Under the pieces are notes generated by a model, which worked only from the letters and a program-made list of their open reading frames with translations, was not told where the DNA came from and did not search any database. From contig JAHFGR010000078.1 in assembly GCA_023247345.1 (NCBI GenBank), forward strand, positions 1 through 6,246: 6,246 nucleotides of DNA, read 5' to 3'. The first letter of the stretch is position 1. Each line of letters begins with the position of its first letter. This DNA comes from Microcaldota archaeon. GTDB taxonomy: Archaea > Micrarchaeota > Micrarchaeia > Anstonellales > Bilamarchaeaceae. Below, in pieces: positions 4,973 through 6,246 of this stretch. The position numbers and the translations under genes are program-made.

Positions 4973-6246
4973 CTAGAGTCTGGCCTCTAACTCCAATAAG
5001 TAGACATCAAACCTAAGGCCAAACTTTTCTAATATTTCCTTATTGACTTTTCCAAAAATTCCAGCCTTCTTGCCGTCAACAACTACTTCACTACTAATTT
5101 CCTTGTCAAAAACTTCATTTTGCTGCCTTTTAATTGAAAATTCATGTCCAAGCTCAGCAAACATCGTCTGCAAGTATCCTCTGGCAGCTGCAAATTCCAA
5201 GTTCTTATCCATTATACCAAATGCGAACCGTCTCTTCAATCCAGGCCCATCTTCATAGACGTCACCTATCTCATATAGTTTTTGTGGAAGGCCGCGCATG
5301 GCATTCAGGGAAAAGGTTTCTAGCATACTAATAACTAAATTGGGTCGCAAAACAGTATAATCTTCAGTCGCAGGATTCATTATCTCCTTCAATCTATCTC
5401 CAGCGCTTACTATATTTACCTTTTGCTTATTAGTTAATATAAAATTCTTCAATTCTACGAATCCCATATTTCTCATTATTTCATCTAATTTACTGTAATC
5501 ATCCAATACTTCGCCTTTTGAAAAGAAATTAGGTAAAGAAGTCTTGAAATTGTTATATCCATGAGCAATTGCCACGTCTTCCACAATATCGATAAAATGC
5601 ATCACATCGTTTCGATAAGGCGGAATTAACACCTGATCGCCCTTTACTCCATAACCCATTCTCTTAAGATATTGCACCACCTTGGGTTTATCAAATTTTG
5701 TTCCCAGTATTTTATTTAAGAAAACCAAGTCTAGTTTCATTTTTCTTTCTTTCATATCAAGCGAGCGGAATTTTCTGTCCGAATAATTCATCTCCACAGA
5801 ATAGGCCATGCCGCCCATGTCTATCAGTGTGCATATCACAATATTCATTGCCTGGTCTATCGTGTTCATGTCATTACCAGTTACTTCTATAAAAACACTA
5901 TCCGTATTCTCGTCAATTTTACCCAGCTCTTCAGAGTTCACGATTGGTATCAACACGAGAACTTTTCCGTTAGAATCAATATATAGCGGGTACTTGTCGA
6001 ATTTTTTTATCATATCTCCGTTTTCAATTCCTTTCGGGTGTTTCTCAAGAATCTCGTTCGCGTCTGCGATCTTCGGGTAGTTTAATGGCTTATAAACGAT
6101 CTTGCTAGGTTCCATCGTCGTATATTTTATCGGGAACTTCAGTTTTTTCAATTCAAAAAAACCCATCCCAAATTTTCTTGTTTTTCTGCCTAAAGTAAGC
6201 ATCATCTTTTCCTGCAACTGAATAAGGTCATCTATTCTTCCCTGAT
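4973..6246 (-). CDS. pheT: Phenylalanyl-tRNA synthetase beta subunit, archaeal type (5'-partial)
   Basis: This is the large beta subunit of the cytoplasmic (alpha-beta)2 PheRS, which charges tRNA-Phe. The frame is open to the right edge, so 423 codons plus TAG are visible and roughly 130 N-terminal residues lie outside, judged against the usual archaeal length of about 550. TTG at 6217 is internal and not the start: the reading frame continues upstream as QGRIDDLIQ. Domains in visible order are the B3/B4 editing-type region (about 20-150, including LEKHPKG, KYPLYIDSNGKVL and the FIEVTGND strand), the B5 domain (about 165-235, with LIPPYRNDVMHFIDIVEDVAIAHGY split around residue 210), then the inactive class II synthetase-like core (about 245-423, with TVLRPNLVISMLETFSLN and YEIGDVY). 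It is convergent with the ACD operon. No frameshift is seen. The pheS partner is not in the window. Confidence 0.94.
   Translation of the reverse strand, partial: QGRIDDLIQLQEKMMLTLGRKTRKFGMGFFELKKLKFPIKYTTMEPSKIVYKPLNYPKIADANEILEKHPKGIENGDMIKKFDKYPLYIDSNGKVLVLIPIVNSEELGKIDENTDSVFIEVTGNDMNTIDQAMNIVICTLIDMGGMAYSVEMNYSDRKFRSLDMKERKMKLDLVFLNKILGTKFDKPKVVQYLKRMGYGVKGDQVLIPPYRNDVMHFIDIVEDVAIAHGYNNFKTSLPNFFSKGEVLDDYSKLDEIMRNMGFVELKNFILTNKQKVNIVSAGDRLKEIMNPATEDYTVLRPNLVISMLETFSLNAMRGLPQKLYEIGDVYEDGPGLKRRFAFGIMDKNLEFAAARGYLQTMFAELGHEFSIKRQQNEVFDKEISSEVVVDGKKAGIFGKVNKEILEKFGLRFDVYLLELEARL

Noticed and set aside
4923..4976. Tiny + strand ORF (17 codons, MNKRKIKNKTYYLNYGD) just after the 22-bp palindrome
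   Set aside because: It is made largely of A-rich codons from the pheT terminator tract and overlaps the end of pheT. It has no ribosome-binding site, and the nearest AT-rich box is only a few bases from the ATG. It may simply be the terminator read in the other direction.
5698..6080. Two + strand open frames opposite pheT
   Set aside because: They lie antisense to well-conserved pheT domains, and their Ser/Phe-rich content mirrors the opposite strand. No start signals are visible.
4973..6217. Taking TTG at 6217 as the real start of the minus-strand gene
   Set aside because: The frame remains open to the window edge (QGRIDDLIQ upstream) and the visible part begins in the middle of the archaeal PheRS beta sequence. 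The gene is truncated by the window.

Overview
The window looks like a piece of an AT-rich archaeal genome. Three things point to archaea: the tryptophanyl-tRNA synthetase is of the archaeal/eukaryotic type, the PheRS beta subunit has the archaeal-type sequence, and there is an ADP-forming acetyl-CoA synthetase (ACD) made of separate beta and alpha genes. TATA-like boxes lying about 26 nt before two start codons, with no Shine-Dalgarno sequence, fit archaeal leaderless transcription. The lineage cannot be fixed from this sequence. An uncultivated, possibly DPANN-like archaeon is a guess based on composition and gene content.

Layout: 1-135 is an unassigned edge. trpS (136-1275, +) is followed by a 95-nt gap holding a good TATA box. 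Then comes a two-gene operon on the + strand: the ACD beta subunit (1371-2000, ATP-grasp) and, 36 nt later, the ACD alpha subunit (2037-4796). A 176-nt convergent intergenic region follows, with T-rich candidate terminators for both strands and a perfect 22-bp palindrome. Last is pheT (4973-6246, -), which runs off the right edge so that its N-terminal part is missing.

The main discovery is in the alpha-subunit gene. It is interrupted in frame by a 458-residue intein (2439-3812) carrying a two-motif LAGLIDADG homing endonuclease. The intein sits exactly inside the invariant GPN-C loop of the CoA-binding/ligase fold. Removing it leaves a normal 461-residue alpha subunit with an uninterrupted GPNCLG motif. 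The splicing residues and both endonuclease aspartates are present, so it looks functional. The intein DNA is visibly more AT-rich than the flanking host gene, which suggests horizontal arrival by homing.

How the genes work together: ACD alpha and beta form one enzyme that converts acyl-CoA, ADP and phosphate to the free acid, ATP and CoA, which is the usual archaeal route to ATP from acetyl-CoA. Because the intein interrupts the alpha chain at a conserved active-site loop, protein splicing should be required before this enzyme can work. TrpRS and PheRS are ordinary translation genes and have no evident functional link to ACD.
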